From positions 7,578,501-7,642,500 of the forward strand of contig NZ_CP012673.1 of assembly GCF_002950945.1 (NCBI RefSeq): 64,000 bases of DNA. Reading direction: 5' to 3'. This DNA is from Sorangium cellulosum. Its GTDB lineage: Bacteria > Myxococcota_A > Polyangia > Polyangiales > Polyangiaceae. The notes below the pieces were generated by a model. It searched no databases. It saw nothing but the letters and a program-made list of their open reading frames with translations, and was not told the origin of the DNA. A program made the position numbers and the translations under genes. Below are positions 34,801-43,703 of this stretch, one piece after another; position 1 is the stretch's first letter, and each line of letters starts with the position of its first letter.

Positions 34801-34823
34801 GGGTCGCTCCTCCGTGGCGACCC
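34801..34823 (+). terminator. Hairpin between dnaG and rpoD
   Basis: A 7-bp stem GGGTCGC / GCGACCC with a 9-nt loop begins 9 bp after the dnaG stop. No T-run follows, so it may be an attenuator or RNA-processing site rather than a full terminator. rpoD begins 86 bp later. Confidence 0.35.
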
Positions 34824-34908
34824 GACGGGCGTGATCCCTAAGTTAGTCGGAATCATTGGGTGTCTTGTCGGTCGCGGCGCTCTGTCGCCGTAAGTGGAGC
34901 ATGAGGTA

Positions 34909-36828
34909 ATGGCGAGCAAGGCCAAGCAATCTTCCGGTCGGGCAGGCGGGGTCGCGAGGGCTTCGGCGGGCGGCGCGATGAACGGCGCGCGGCACGCCTC
35001 GACGCGCGGCCACGCTGAGGCAGGGGCACGCCCAAGCAGCAAAGGAGACACGGGCAACCGCGCCGAACGATCAGAGAAAGACCGGAAAACGCTGGAGAAG
35101 CTCGTAGAGACCGGCAAGAGCAAGGGCTTCCTCACCTATGACGAGGTGAACGACGCGCTCCCCGCGGACGTCGCGCCCGATCAGCTCGACGACGTCGTGG
35201 GCGCGCTCGGCGACGAGGACATCGAGATCGTCGACGGCGCGACCCAGGTGAAGATCGCGCCGAAGCGCATCGCGGACGAGGAGGCGGGCGAGAAGAAGCT
35301 CGTCGTTACGCCCGACCGCGAGGAAGAGGACGTCGACTACTACTCCAAGTCGAACGACCCGGTCCGGATGTACCTCCGCAAGATGGGCAGCGTCTCGCTG
35401 CTCACGCGCGAGGGTGAGGTCGAGATCGCGAAGCGGATCGAGATCGGCGAGCAGAAGGTCAACGCGGCCATCCTCGACTCCCCCATCGCCGTCCGCGAGA
35501 TCATCGATCTCGGCGAGAAGCTCCGGAAGCACAAGATCCGGGTGAAGGAGCTCATCAAGGACGCCGAGAACGACGACCAGGAGTTCGATGAGGAGGAGGC
35601 CGACCGGCGCATCATCCGGCTCATCGACAAGGTGAAGCGCGTCGACAAGAAGAAGGCGGAGCTCCTCGAGGAGCGCAAGGACGTGAAGACGGAGGTCCGC
35701 CGCAAGCAGATCGACGTCGAGGTGACGCAGGCGACGGCCGAGCTCGTGACGACGCTCGAGGAGATGCGCCTCAACAAGCGGACGATCGACAAGATCGTCC
35801 AGAAGCTGAAGAGCCTCATCTCGAAGGTCGAGAAGGCGGAGGCCGGCGCCACGGAGCTGGAGCGGCGCACGGGGCTCTCGAAGGGTGAGCTCAAGCGCGA
35901 GCTCATCAAGGTGAAGGGCAACCGCGCGCTCGAGGGCCGGCTCGCCAAGAAGCTCAACGTGAACCGCGAGGAGCTCAACGACTTCGAGTCGACCATCAAG
36001 AACGCCCAGAAGGGCCTGAAGAAGGTCGAGGAGGAGCTCAACATCGACGTCGCCGCGATCCGCGAGACGTACGAGAACATCCGCGAGGGCGAGCGGATGG
36101 CCGAGCGCGCCAAGGCGGAGCTGGTCGAGGCGAACCTCCGCCTCGTGGTCTCGATCGCGAAGAAGTACACGAACCGCGGGCTCCAGTTCCTGGACCTCAT
36201 CCAGGAGGGGAACATCGGCCTGATGAAGGCCGTCGACAAGTTCGAGTACAAGCGGGGCTACAAGTTCTCGACGTACGCGACGTGGTGGATCCGGCAGGCG
36301 ATCACCCGCGCGATCGCGGACCAGGCGCGGACGATCCGCATCCCGGTCCACATGATCGAGACGATCAACAAGCTCATTCGCACCTCGCGCTACCTCGTGC
36401 AGGAGTACGGCCGAGAGCCGACCCCCGAGGAGATCGCCGAGAAGATGGAGCTCCCGCTCGACAAGGTGCGGAAGGTCCTGAAGATCGCGAAGGAGCCGAT
36501 CTCGCTCGAGACACCCATCGGCGAGGAAGAAGACTCGCATCTTGGCGACTTCATCGAGGACAAGAGCGTGATCTCGCCCGCAGAGGCGGTGATCAACATG
36601 AACCTCGCCGAGCAGACCCGTAAGGTCCTGAAGACGCTGACGCCGCGCGAGGAGAAGGTGCTCCGGATGCGCTTCGGCATCGGCGAGAAGAGCGATCACA
36701 CCCTCGAAGAGGTCGGACAGGACTTCGAGGTCACCCGGGAGCGCATCCGTCAGATCGAGGCGAAGGCGCTCCGCAAGCTCCGGCACCCCAGCCGGTCGAA
36801 GCAGCTCAAGAGCTTCATCGACAGCTAG
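34909..36828 (+). CDS. rpoD: Primary sigma-70 factor RpoD
   Basis: 639 aa from the ATG at 34909, with GGAG 9 nt upstream. Region 1.1 is at about 50-120 (LVETGKSKGFLTYDEVNDAL). Region 1.2 includes NDPVRMYLRKMGSVSLLTRE. A long charged non-conserved helical insert follows (about 170-400). Region 2 starts near 404 (EANLRLVVSIAKKYTNRGL, the -10-binding YATWWIRQ at 454-461), then region 3 and region 4 with the -35-binding helix-turn-helix (TLEEVGQDFEVTRERIRQI, from about 598). Full set of primary-sigma features including region 1.1, so it is the housekeeping factor. Confidence 0.97.
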   Translation: MASKAKQSSGRAGGVARASAGGAMNGARHASTRGHAEAGARPSSKGDTGNRAERSEKDRKTLEKLVETGKSKGFLTYDEVNDALPADVAPDQLDDVVGALGDEDIEIVDGATQVKIAPKRIADEEAGEKKLVVTPDREEEDVDYYSKSNDPVRMYLRKMGSVSLLTREGEVEIAKRIEIGEQKVNAAILDSPIAVREIIDLGEKLRKHKIRVKELIKDAENDDQEFDEEEADRRIIRLIDKVKRVDKKKAELLEERKDVKTEVRRKQIDVEVTQATAELVTTLEEMRLNKRTIDKIVQKLKSLISKVEKAEAGATELERRTGLSKGELKRELIKVKGNRALEGRLAKKLNVNREELNDFESTIKNAQKGLKKVEEELNIDVAAIRETYENIREGERMAERAKAELVEANLRLVVSIAKKYTNRGLQFLDLIQEGNIGLMKAVDKFEYKRGYKFSTYATWWIRQAITRAIADQARTIRIPVHMIETINKLIRTSRYLVQEYGREPTPEEIAEKMELPLDKVRKVLKIAKEPISLETPIGEEEDSHLGDFIEDKSVISPAEAVINMNLAEQTRKVLKTLTPREEKVLRMRFGIGEKSDHTLEEVGQDFEVTRERIRQIEAKALRKLRHPSRSKQLKSFIDS

Positions 36829-36831
36829 CCC

Positions 36832-37266
36832 GTGGGCAGGCCCGCTCGGTCCCCGAAGGCAGCCCCTGCGAGCCCGTCGCGCTGGCGGCCTCTCCCCGGC
36901 GCGCCGCGAGGCCGCGCCGGCGGCGGGCGGCCTGCCGCGCAGCGCGCCGCTGCGGCCCTCGTCGTGCTCGCGGGCGCGCTCCTCGGCGCCGGGTGCGGCA
37001 AGACCATGTCCGAGGACGACTGCCGCAGGGTCGGCGACGCGATGCGCGCCGCCTGGAAAGCAGAGCTGAAGCGGGTGGCGCCGGCGGAGGCCGGCGGCTC
37101 GGGCAACGCCGCGGTCGTGCTCGAGGGCGAAGGGGAACGGCTCTCGGCGGAGTGGACGTTGGACTGCAAGCGAGAGCTCGCCGGGAGCGAGGTGGACCCT
37201 GGCGAGCTCGACTGCCTCACGCGCGCGAAGACGCTCGAGGAGCTCCGCGGGTGCGCTGCGCCGTGA
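36832..37266 (+). CDS. Small putative lipoprotein downstream of rpoD
   Basis: 144 aa from a GTG at 36832, only 3 bp after the rpoD stop. A basic N-region of 38 residues precedes the hydrophobic stretch AAALVVLAGALLGAGC, with a lipobox Cys55. The signal is unusually long, so a later non-ATG start cannot be excluded. The mature part is acidic and contains CRRVGDAMRAAWKAELKRV and three further Cys residues (DCKRE, DCLTR, GCAAP). No family recognised. A Cys-pair scaffold in the periplasm is likely. Co-transcription with rpoD is implied by spacing. Confidence 0.65.
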   Translation: MGRPARSPKAAPASPSRWRPLPGAPRGRAGGGRPAAQRAAAALVVLAGALLGAGCGKTMSEDDCRRVGDAMRAAWKAELKRVAPAEAGGSGNAAVVLEGEGERLSAEWTLDCKRELAGSEVDPGELDCLTRAKTLEELRGCAAP

Positions 37267-37338
37267 ACGCCGGCCTGCGCCGCGGCGTCGAGGAGCGTCG
37301 CTGACGGGGGCGGCTCCGCGTCGGCGACGTCGGCGAGC

Positions 37339-38124
37339 TCAGTTCAGGTAGCGCTTGTCCTTCGGGGGGTCTTTCTGGCCGCCGGGGATGACCCGGAGCG
37401 GGACACCTCCGGAGCGGCCGCCGCGCGCCGCGGGCACACGGCGGAGCGCGGCGGACTGCGCCTGCAGCTGGCGGAAGCGCATCCGCAGGTAGAACCGGCG
37501 CAGCGGCGAGAAATCGCCGAACAGGTAGCCAGCGAGCATGCCGCCGAACGGCGTGATCAGCCCCTCGGGGGGCGCGCGCATGGCGATGACGTTGAGCACG
37601 GACATCACGAAGATGAAGACGAGCAGCATCGTGCCCGTCACGGGGAGCACGAAGAAGAGGCGCACGGTGGCGTGGCGGTGAGCGAGCGCCCACGCGACGG
37701 CGACCGCCTCGATCATGCCGAGCCCGCCGAAGACCACGGCCTGCTGCACCTGGGGGACAAGCGCGCCGACCGCGACCTGGAGCGCGAAGGCGAAGGCGGC
37801 TGAGCCGAACAGGAACGCCAGCGTGCGGCCCGCGCCCCAGCGCGACTCGAGCGACGGGGCGAGGAAGTACAGGCCGAGCAGCGTCGTGATGAAGTGCCAG
37901 GGATCGCCCAGGCTGTGGATGAGCGGCGCGGTGAACAGCCGCCACACCTGGCCGTGAAGCACGGCATCGCTGATGACCAGGAACGGATCGAGCGCGCCAA
38001 CCCCGGCGCCCGCCCACTTCACGCCCAGGGTGAACATCACCCAGATGCAGCCGATCGCGATCATCATCCCCAGCAGGGCCTTGCCTGGCTTGGGGAACCC
38101 CATTGAGGTGTGCTCCGGGCGCAT
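37339..38124 (-). CDS. Rhomboid-fold membrane protein lacking catalytic residues
   Basis: 261 aa from the ATG at 38124, with AGGTGG upstream; the frame extends further but the added residues look non-coding. About six membrane helices are seen, with the rhomboid pattern VWRLFTAPLIHSLGDPWHFI, LGLYFLAPSLESRWG and FVFGGLG-type segments. Active rhomboids have the HxxxN Asn, the GxSG Ser and a final His. Here the Asn position is Thr (HFITT), GxSG is GGLG with Leu in place of Ser, and the final His-Gly-Gly is PFGG. It should be a non-proteolytic rhomboid relative. A soluble Arg-rich tail follows. Located between BamA and the small lipoprotein gene. Confidence 0.8.
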   Translation of the reverse strand: MRPEHTSMGFPKPGKALLGMMIAIGCIWVMFTLGVKWAGAGVGALDPFLVISDAVLHGQVWRLFTAPLIHSLGDPWHFITTLLGLYFLAPSLESRWGAGRTLAFLFGSAAFAFALQVAVGALVPQVQQAVVFGGLGMIEAVAVAWALAHRHATVRLFFVLPVTGTMLLVFIFVMSVLNVIAMRAPPEGLITPFGGMLAGYLFGDFSPLRRFYLRMRFRQLQAQSAALRRVPAARGGRSGGVPLRVIPGGQKDPPKDKRYLN

Positions 38125-38346
38125 GGCTTTCCACCTAACAGCCGCGCCTCCGCCGGGCAACCGCTGCCCCCGCACTTTACCGCGATTCGGCTCCTGCCAG
38201 AGCCCGCGCGGAGCGCAGCGGCCCCCCTCCGCGCCACCCAGGACGCTCCGAGGTGGGGGCCGCCCGCCGCCCAGTGATGTGGCGAGACGGGGCGCGCCGA
38301 CGCTCGGCAGGTCGTCACGCCCGAGCTGCACCCGAAGGGTGGCTTC

Positions 38347-41019
38347 TCAGAAGAAATTGCCGATGTTGAACTCGAACTTGTACGTCTCTTCGTACGGCAG
38401 CCGCTTGAACGGGAAGCCCCACTCGAACCGCAGCGGCCCGAGCGGAGAGAACCACCGGAGCCCGAACCCCCACGAGGTCCGGACGTCGAGGAGGCGCTCG
38501 GGCGAGAAGCACGGGTTCGTGACCTCGTACGGCGAGGCGGGGGCCGCGTCGCAGTAGAGCTTCTCGAGGTTCCAGGCGTTGCCCAGGTCGGTGAAGACGA
38601 CGCCCTTGATCTGCACGGCCTCGAGGATCGGGAACTCCAGCTCGAGGTTCTGGTAGTACATCAGGTTGCCGCCGATGTTCGCGCCGTTCGGGATCGTCTG
38701 GGAGTTCGGGTCGGGGGTCTCGCGGAGCGGCAGGCGCGGGCCGATGTCCCGGATCTCGAAGCCGCGGACGTCGAGGATGCCGCCGAGGAAGAAGCGCGCG
38801 AACACCGGCACGCCTTCCGGTTTCGGGCTCGTCACCAGGCCAGCCTCGGTGTTCAGCTTGAGGACCAGGCTGTCGGTGATCGGGTAGTAGAACCGCCCCG
38901 TCGCGCGGTAGCGCAAGAACTCGTTCTGGCTGCCGAAGGCGCTGTGGGCGAGCTCCACGGAGCCCTGCAGGTAGATGCCCGAGGTCGGGAAGAGCTGGTT
39001 GTTGCGCGTGTCGTAGGTGAGCGTCGGGCGGATGCTCGACGTGATCCCGTCGTTGAAGAGGTTGGCGAGCGGGAGGCGCTGAAACGTCGACCGCGGGTCG
39101 GCCGTGCCGAGGCCGGTCGTCGTGGAGGACGAGATCTCGTCATTCTCCAGCGTGTAGGTCAGCGACGCGCGGAGCTCGGGCTCGATGAGCGGGTAGCCGA
39201 TCGTGAGCGCTCCACCCGTGGAGGTCTGCGAGAACTCCCTGTACGCCCGCAGCTGGTTGTAGACGCTCACCGACGCCGAGAACGGGCTGTCGAACAGGTA
39301 CGGCTCGAAGAAGCGGATGTCGATGAGGCGCCGCAGGCCCGAGATCTGCGCCTGGATCGAGAGCGACTGGCCGCTCCCGAGCAGGTTCGCCTGCTGCACC
39401 TGCGCCGTCGCGATGAAGCTCTCGACGCTTGAGAAGCCGGCGCCGATCTGGAAGGTGCCCGTCGGCTTCTCGCCGATGTCGACGTTGACGTTGATGTGCT
39501 GGGGGTCGTCGCCCTGCTCGGTCGAGATGTCGACCCGCTCGAAGTAACCGAGCGCGGTGATCCGCTGCTTCGACCGCTCCAGCTTCGTCTCGCTGAACAG
39601 CTTCCGCTCCTCCACCTCCATCTCGCGGCGGATCACCTTGTCCCGCGTCTTCGTGTTGCCGCGGATCTCGATGCGCCCGAAGTAGACGAGCTGGTTTCTG
39701 CGGATGCCGACGGTGATGTCGACCTCCCGGTTGTCCGGATCGAGCTGGGTCTCGGGCGTGGCCTCGACGTTGGCGTACCCGGCGTCCCGGTACAGCGTCT
39801 GGATCGCGCTGAGGTCCTTCGCGAGCTCGGCGCGGTTGAACCAGTCGCCCGGCTTGGCCCGCACCATCTCGCGCAGCGCCCGGCGCCCGCCGAGCGGCTC
39901 GATCTCGCGGCCGTCGGCGTCCCGCTCGTAGACGCGGAGCGAGCGGATGCGGAACCGCGGCCCCTCGTTGATCGTCAGCGTGACCTCGATGCCCGTGCGG
40001 TCGGGCGTGAGCATCACCCGCGGCGTCGCGACCTGCACCGCCAGGAAGCCGCGGTCGTAGTAGAGCGCGTTGATCACGAGGACGTCGCGCTCGAACGCGT
40101 CCTGGCGGAAGGGGCCGCCCGTGCCGAAGGCGAAGAAGCCCCCGTTCCCCGTGAACATCACCTCCCGGAGCTCCTCGTCCGGGATGTTGTGGTTGCCGAT
40201 GAAGGTGATCCGCCGGACGGTGACCGGCGCGTGCTCCTTGATCGTGAACTTGAGGGTGACCTGGTTCTCCCGCTCCGGGACGACCTCGTAGCTGACCTCG
40301 GCGAGGAAGTAGCCCTCCTCGGCGTACTTGTCGCGGAGCTTCTGCACCGCCCGCCGGATCGCCGCGTAGCTCAGGATCGTGCCGGTCTTGATCTCGACCG
40401 AGAGCGCCTCGGTGAGATCTTCGCTGCTGATCGCGTCGTTGCCCGAGAACTCGATGTTCTTGATGCTCGGGCGCTCGCGCACGAGCACCCGGAGGCTCAC
40501 GCCGTCGTCCCGGCGGGTGAGGTCGACCTCGACGTCGTCGAAGAGGCCCGAGTTCCACAGCTCGCGCACGTCGCGCGCCAGCCCCTCCGGGGCGAACGCC
40601 CTGCCGACGCGCGTTTGCCCCAGGTAAACGAGCACGTCCTCGGTCGAAATCCGCCGGTTCCCGGCGACGACGATCTGGACGACCGGCTGGCCTCGGGCGA
40701 GCTCAGCCTCGGTGGGCGCCAGGTCGATGGTCGGCTCCGCCGCATCGGCGGCGCCCTGCGCAGGTGTACCGGCGGGGCCGGCCTGTGCGCCGCCGGCCGC
40801 GTCGGCCGGCGCCGGAGGTTGAGCGGGGCCGGCCGGGGCAGGAGACGGCGTGGCGCCGCCCCCGGGCGGCTGCGCTCCCGGAGCACCTCCGGGCACTTGC
40901 GCTGCAGCAAACCGGGGCCGGGCCACTGCCGCAACGAACACCAGAAGGAGGCCGAGCCAGACGAGCCGCAGCCAGCGGCCGGGGAGGCGAAGCGGTGGAC
41001 GGGTGCCTGTCGCGTACAA
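38347..41019 (-). CDS. bamA: Outer membrane assembly factor BamA
   Basis: 890 aa from a TTG at 41019. The N-terminal signal helix is LVWLGLLLVFVAAVA, followed by a Pro/Ala/Gly-rich stretch (about 40-95). Five POTRA repeats follow (about 100-480: VVQIVVAGNRRISTEDVLVYL, PSIKNIEFSGNDAISSEDL, VTVRRITFIGNHNIPDEEL, PRFRIRSLRVYERD, LVYFGRIEIRGNTKTRDKVI). The 16-strand barrel is at about 490-890, with the VRGFE loop motif (ILDVRGFEIRDIGP) and a terminal Phe. It inserts outer-membrane proteins. It diverges from the topoisomerase genes across 284 bp. Slightly longer than the usual ~800 aa because of the N-terminal linker. Confidence 0.95.
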   Translation of the reverse strand: MYATGTRPPLRLPGRWLRLVWLGLLLVFVAAVARPRFAAAQVPGGAPGAQPPGGGATPSPAPAGPAQPPAPADAAGGAQAGPAGTPAQGAADAAEPTIDLAPTEAELARGQPVVQIVVAGNRRISTEDVLVYLGQTRVGRAFAPEGLARDVRELWNSGLFDDVEVDLTRRDDGVSLRVLVRERPSIKNIEFSGNDAISSEDLTEALSVEIKTGTILSYAAIRRAVQKLRDKYAEEGYFLAEVSYEVVPERENQVTLKFTIKEHAPVTVRRITFIGNHNIPDEELREVMFTGNGGFFAFGTGGPFRQDAFERDVLVINALYYDRGFLAVQVATPRVMLTPDRTGIEVTLTINEGPRFRIRSLRVYERDADGREIEPLGGRRALREMVRAKPGDWFNRAELAKDLSAIQTLYRDAGYANVEATPETQLDPDNREVDITVGIRRNQLVYFGRIEIRGNTKTRDKVIRREMEVEERKLFSETKLERSKQRITALGYFERVDISTEQGDDPQHINVNVDIGEKPTGTFQIGAGFSSVESFIATAQVQQANLLGSGQSLSIQAQISGLRRLIDIRFFEPYLFDSPFSASVSVYNQLRAYREFSQTSTGGALTIGYPLIEPELRASLTYTLENDEISSSTTTGLGTADPRSTFQRLPLANLFNDGITSSIRPTLTYDTRNNQLFPTSGIYLQGSVELAHSAFGSQNEFLRYRATGRFYYPITDSLVLKLNTEAGLVTSPKPEGVPVFARFFLGGILDVRGFEIRDIGPRLPLRETPDPNSQTIPNGANIGGNLMYYQNLELEFPILEAVQIKGVVFTDLGNAWNLEKLYCDAAPASPYEVTNPCFSPERLLDVRTSWGFGLRWFSPLGPLRFEWGFPFKRLPYEETYKFEFNIGNFF

Positions 41020-41303
41020 GGCGCCACCCCGTAGCCCAGCACGCCGTGAGTCTCAAGGGCGGACGCCCAAAACACGGCGTCGCCGGCGCGCGACGCGGCG
41101 TCCCCCGCGTTCCGGTCGATCCCGAGGCCATCTGACGCTATGCCAGGGCGCGCACAGGCGTAGGCGAGCACTCGCTGCCAGAAATTCCCGCGAGCCAGCC
41201 TTGACCGAGCGCGAGCCCCTGGGTAATTGCCGAGGCTCACCAGCGTTCACCTGAACATCGGAGCACCTGTCGACGGGTGCCCGCGCATCTCCTGGAGCAA
41301 CGC

Positions 41304-43703
41304 GTGTCTCGAACCCCCTCCCTTCCGCCCGACGGCGAGGCGCCTCGCCGGGGCCGCCGCGGCGGCCGGCCCGGTGACAGCGACCCGCCGCCCCCTGCGC
41401 CCGACACATCGCTCGCCGAGGAGGCGCAGCGCCGGTACTTGAACTACGCGCTGAGCGTCATCACCTCGCGCGCCCTGCCCGACGTGCGCGACGGGCTGAA
41501 GCCGGTGCAGCGCCGCATCCTCTACGCGATGCTGCACGACCTGCACCTCGGGCCGGACGCGAAGTACCGGAAGAGCGCCGCGGTCGTCGGCGACGTGATG
41601 GGCAAGTACCACCCGCACGGCGACGTCGCGATCTACGACGCCATGGTCCGGCTGGCGCAGGACTGGGTGATGCGCGCGCCGCTCATCGCGGGCCACGGGA
41701 ACTTCGGCTCGGTGGACGGCGATGCGCCGGCGGCGATGCGCTACACGGAGGCGAAGCTCCGCCCGCTCGCGCTGGAGCTGCTCAGCGAGCTCGGCCAGCG
41801 CACGGTGAACTTCCGTCCCAACTACGACGGGACCCGCTTCGAGCCGATCGTCCTTCCCTCCCGCTTCCCCAACCTGCTCGTGAACGGCTCGCAGGGGATC
41901 GCGGTCGGGATGGCGACGAGCATCCCGCCGCACAACCTGGGCGAGGTGATCGACGCGTGCGTCGCGCTGATCGAGAACCGCGAGCTCACCACGCAGCGGC
42001 TGCTGACGTTCGTCAAGGGCCCCGATTTCCCGACGGGCGGCCAGCTGCACGCGACGAAGAAGGAGCTCGAGGCCGTCTACACGTCCGGCCAGGGCTCGCT
42101 GAAGCTCCGCGGCGAGTGGAAGCTGGAGGAGGGCGACGGCAAGCGCGGGGCCGCGCCCCAGATCGTGATCACCTCCATCCCGTACGGGGTCGAGCGCAAG
42201 GCGATCGTCGAGAAGATCGCCGAGGTGATCCTCTCGAAGAAGCTGCCGACGCTCGTCGACGTGCGCGACGAGTCGACCGCCGAGGTGCGCATCGTCATGG
42301 AGCTCAAGCGGGGCGCCGACGCGCAGCTCGTGATGGCGTACCTCTACAAACAGACGCCGCTCGCGATCAACGTGCAGGTGAACCTCACCTGCCTCGTGCC
42401 CACCGACAACCCGGACGTCGCCGCGCCGCGGCGGCTCGGCCTGGGCGAGATCCTCTCGCAGTTCCTCGACTTCCGCTACGCGACGGTGACGCGGCGGCTC
42501 GAGTTCGAGCTCGGCGAGCTCAGGCGGCGGATCACGATCCTCGAGGGGTTCGAGAAGATCTTCGACGCGCTCGACGAGGTGATCCGGATCATCCGCAAGA
42601 GCGAGGGCAAGGCCGACGCGGCCGAGAAGCTGATGAAGCGCTTCTCGCTGAACGAGGAGCAGACGGACGCCATCCTGGAGCTCAAGCTCTACCGCCTCGC
42701 GCGGCTCGAGATCCTGCTCGTGCAGAAGGACCTCGCCGAGAAGCGCGCGGAGGCGAAGCGGATCGAGGGGCTGCTCAAGAGCGACGCGAAGCGGTGGGCG
42801 ATCGTCCGCGACGAGCTCGTCGAGATCAAGGGCTCCTACGGCGAGAAGCGCCGCACGAAGGTGCTGGGCGCCGTCGACGAGCCCGAGTACCAGGCCGAGG
42901 ACTTCATCGTGGCCGAGGACGCGAACGTCATCCTCTCGGCGCAGGGCTGGGTGAAGCGGGTCCGCGAGGTGCGGGATCTCTCCTCGACGCGCATCCGCGA
43001 GGGCGACAGCGTGCTCGCCGCCGTCGCCGGATCGACGCGGACGACCGTCGCGTTCTTCTCGAACCTCGGCGCGTGTTACGTGTGCCGCATCCACGACGTG
43101 CCGCAGTCGACCGGCTACGGCGATCCGGTGCAGAAGCTCTTCAAGCTGGCCGACGGCGAGCGGCTGATCGCGATGTTGTCCTTCGATCCCAGGGCGCTCG
43201 ACGTCCCGGCGCAGACCCCGGACGCCGCCGAGCCGGAGCCGCCCTTCGCGCTCGCGATCACCCGCGGCGGGCTGGGCTTCCGGTTCTCGCTGCGCCCGCA
43301 CCGCGATCCGTCGACGCGCTCGGGCCGCCGGTTCGCCAAGCTGAACGAGGGCGACGAGGTGCTCTTCGTCCACGCGGTGGACGGCGCCGACAGGGTGCTC
43401 TGCGCCTCGAGCGACGCGTTCGCGCTGAGCGTGCCCGTGGAGGAGCTCGCGCTCCTCTCCGGCGCGGGCAAGGGCTCGACGGTGATGCGGATCGCTGAGG
43501 GCGAGCGGCTGATCGGCGCCGCGCTCGCGCTCGGGCCGAACGATGTGATCACGGTCGAGACAGAGAAGGGCAAGACGCTAGAGATCGCCGCGAGCAAGAT
43601 CGCCGGTCCGCGCGGCACCGAGGGCGAGCAGGTCGCGCGGCGCGATCGCTTCGCCCGGGTGGTGCCGCCGGCCGTCGTCGTACCGACGCTGGAGGTGAGC
43701 TGA
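41304..43703 (+). CDS. parC: Type II DNA topoisomerase subunit A (ParC/GyrA family)
   Basis: 799 aa from the GTG at 41304, which has GGAG 6 nt upstream; a GTG at 41277 lacks a good site. The winged-helix core shows ALPDVRDGLKPVQRRILYAM, YHPHGDVAIYDAMVRLAQ, and the catalytic Tyr147 in AAMRYTEAKL. The tower and coiled-coil follow. The C-terminal pinwheel (about 480-799) lacks the QRRGGxG GyrA box, which argues for topoisomerase IV ParC over gyrase GyrA; the distinction is not certain. It makes the DNA break in a heterotetramer with the next gene product, whose ATG follows the stop directly. Confidence 0.9.
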   Translation: MSRTPSLPPDGEAPRRGRRGGRPGDSDPPPPAPDTSLAEEAQRRYLNYALSVITSRALPDVRDGLKPVQRRILYAMLHDLHLGPDAKYRKSAAVVGDVMGKYHPHGDVAIYDAMVRLAQDWVMRAPLIAGHGNFGSVDGDAPAAMRYTEAKLRPLALELLSELGQRTVNFRPNYDGTRFEPIVLPSRFPNLLVNGSQGIAVGMATSIPPHNLGEVIDACVALIENRELTTQRLLTFVKGPDFPTGGQLHATKKELEAVYTSGQGSLKLRGEWKLEEGDGKRGAAPQIVITSIPYGVERKAIVEKIAEVILSKKLPTLVDVRDESTAEVRIVMELKRGADAQLVMAYLYKQTPLAINVQVNLTCLVPTDNPDVAAPRRLGLGEILSQFLDFRYATVTRRLEFELGELRRRITILEGFEKIFDALDEVIRIIRKSEGKADAAEKLMKRFSLNEEQTDAILELKLYRLARLEILLVQKDLAEKRAEAKRIEGLLKSDAKRWAIVRDELVEIKGSYGEKRRTKVLGAVDEPEYQAEDFIVAEDANVILSAQGWVKRVREVRDLSSTRIREGDSVLAAVAGSTRTTVAFFSNLGACYVCRIHDVPQSTGYGDPVQKLFKLADGERLIAMLSFDPRALDVPAQTPDAAEPEPPFALAITRGGLGFRFSLRPHRDPSTRSGRRFAKLNEGDEVLFVHAVDGADRVLCASSDAFALSVPVEELALLSGAGKGSTVMRIAEGERLIGAALALGPNDVITVETEKGKTLEIAASKIAGPRGTEGEQVARRDRFARVVPPAVVVPTLEVS

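Noticed and set aside
39496..41034. Plus-strand frame opposite bamA
   Set aside because: Low-complexity shadow frame; BamA POTRA and barrel motifs are on the minus strand.
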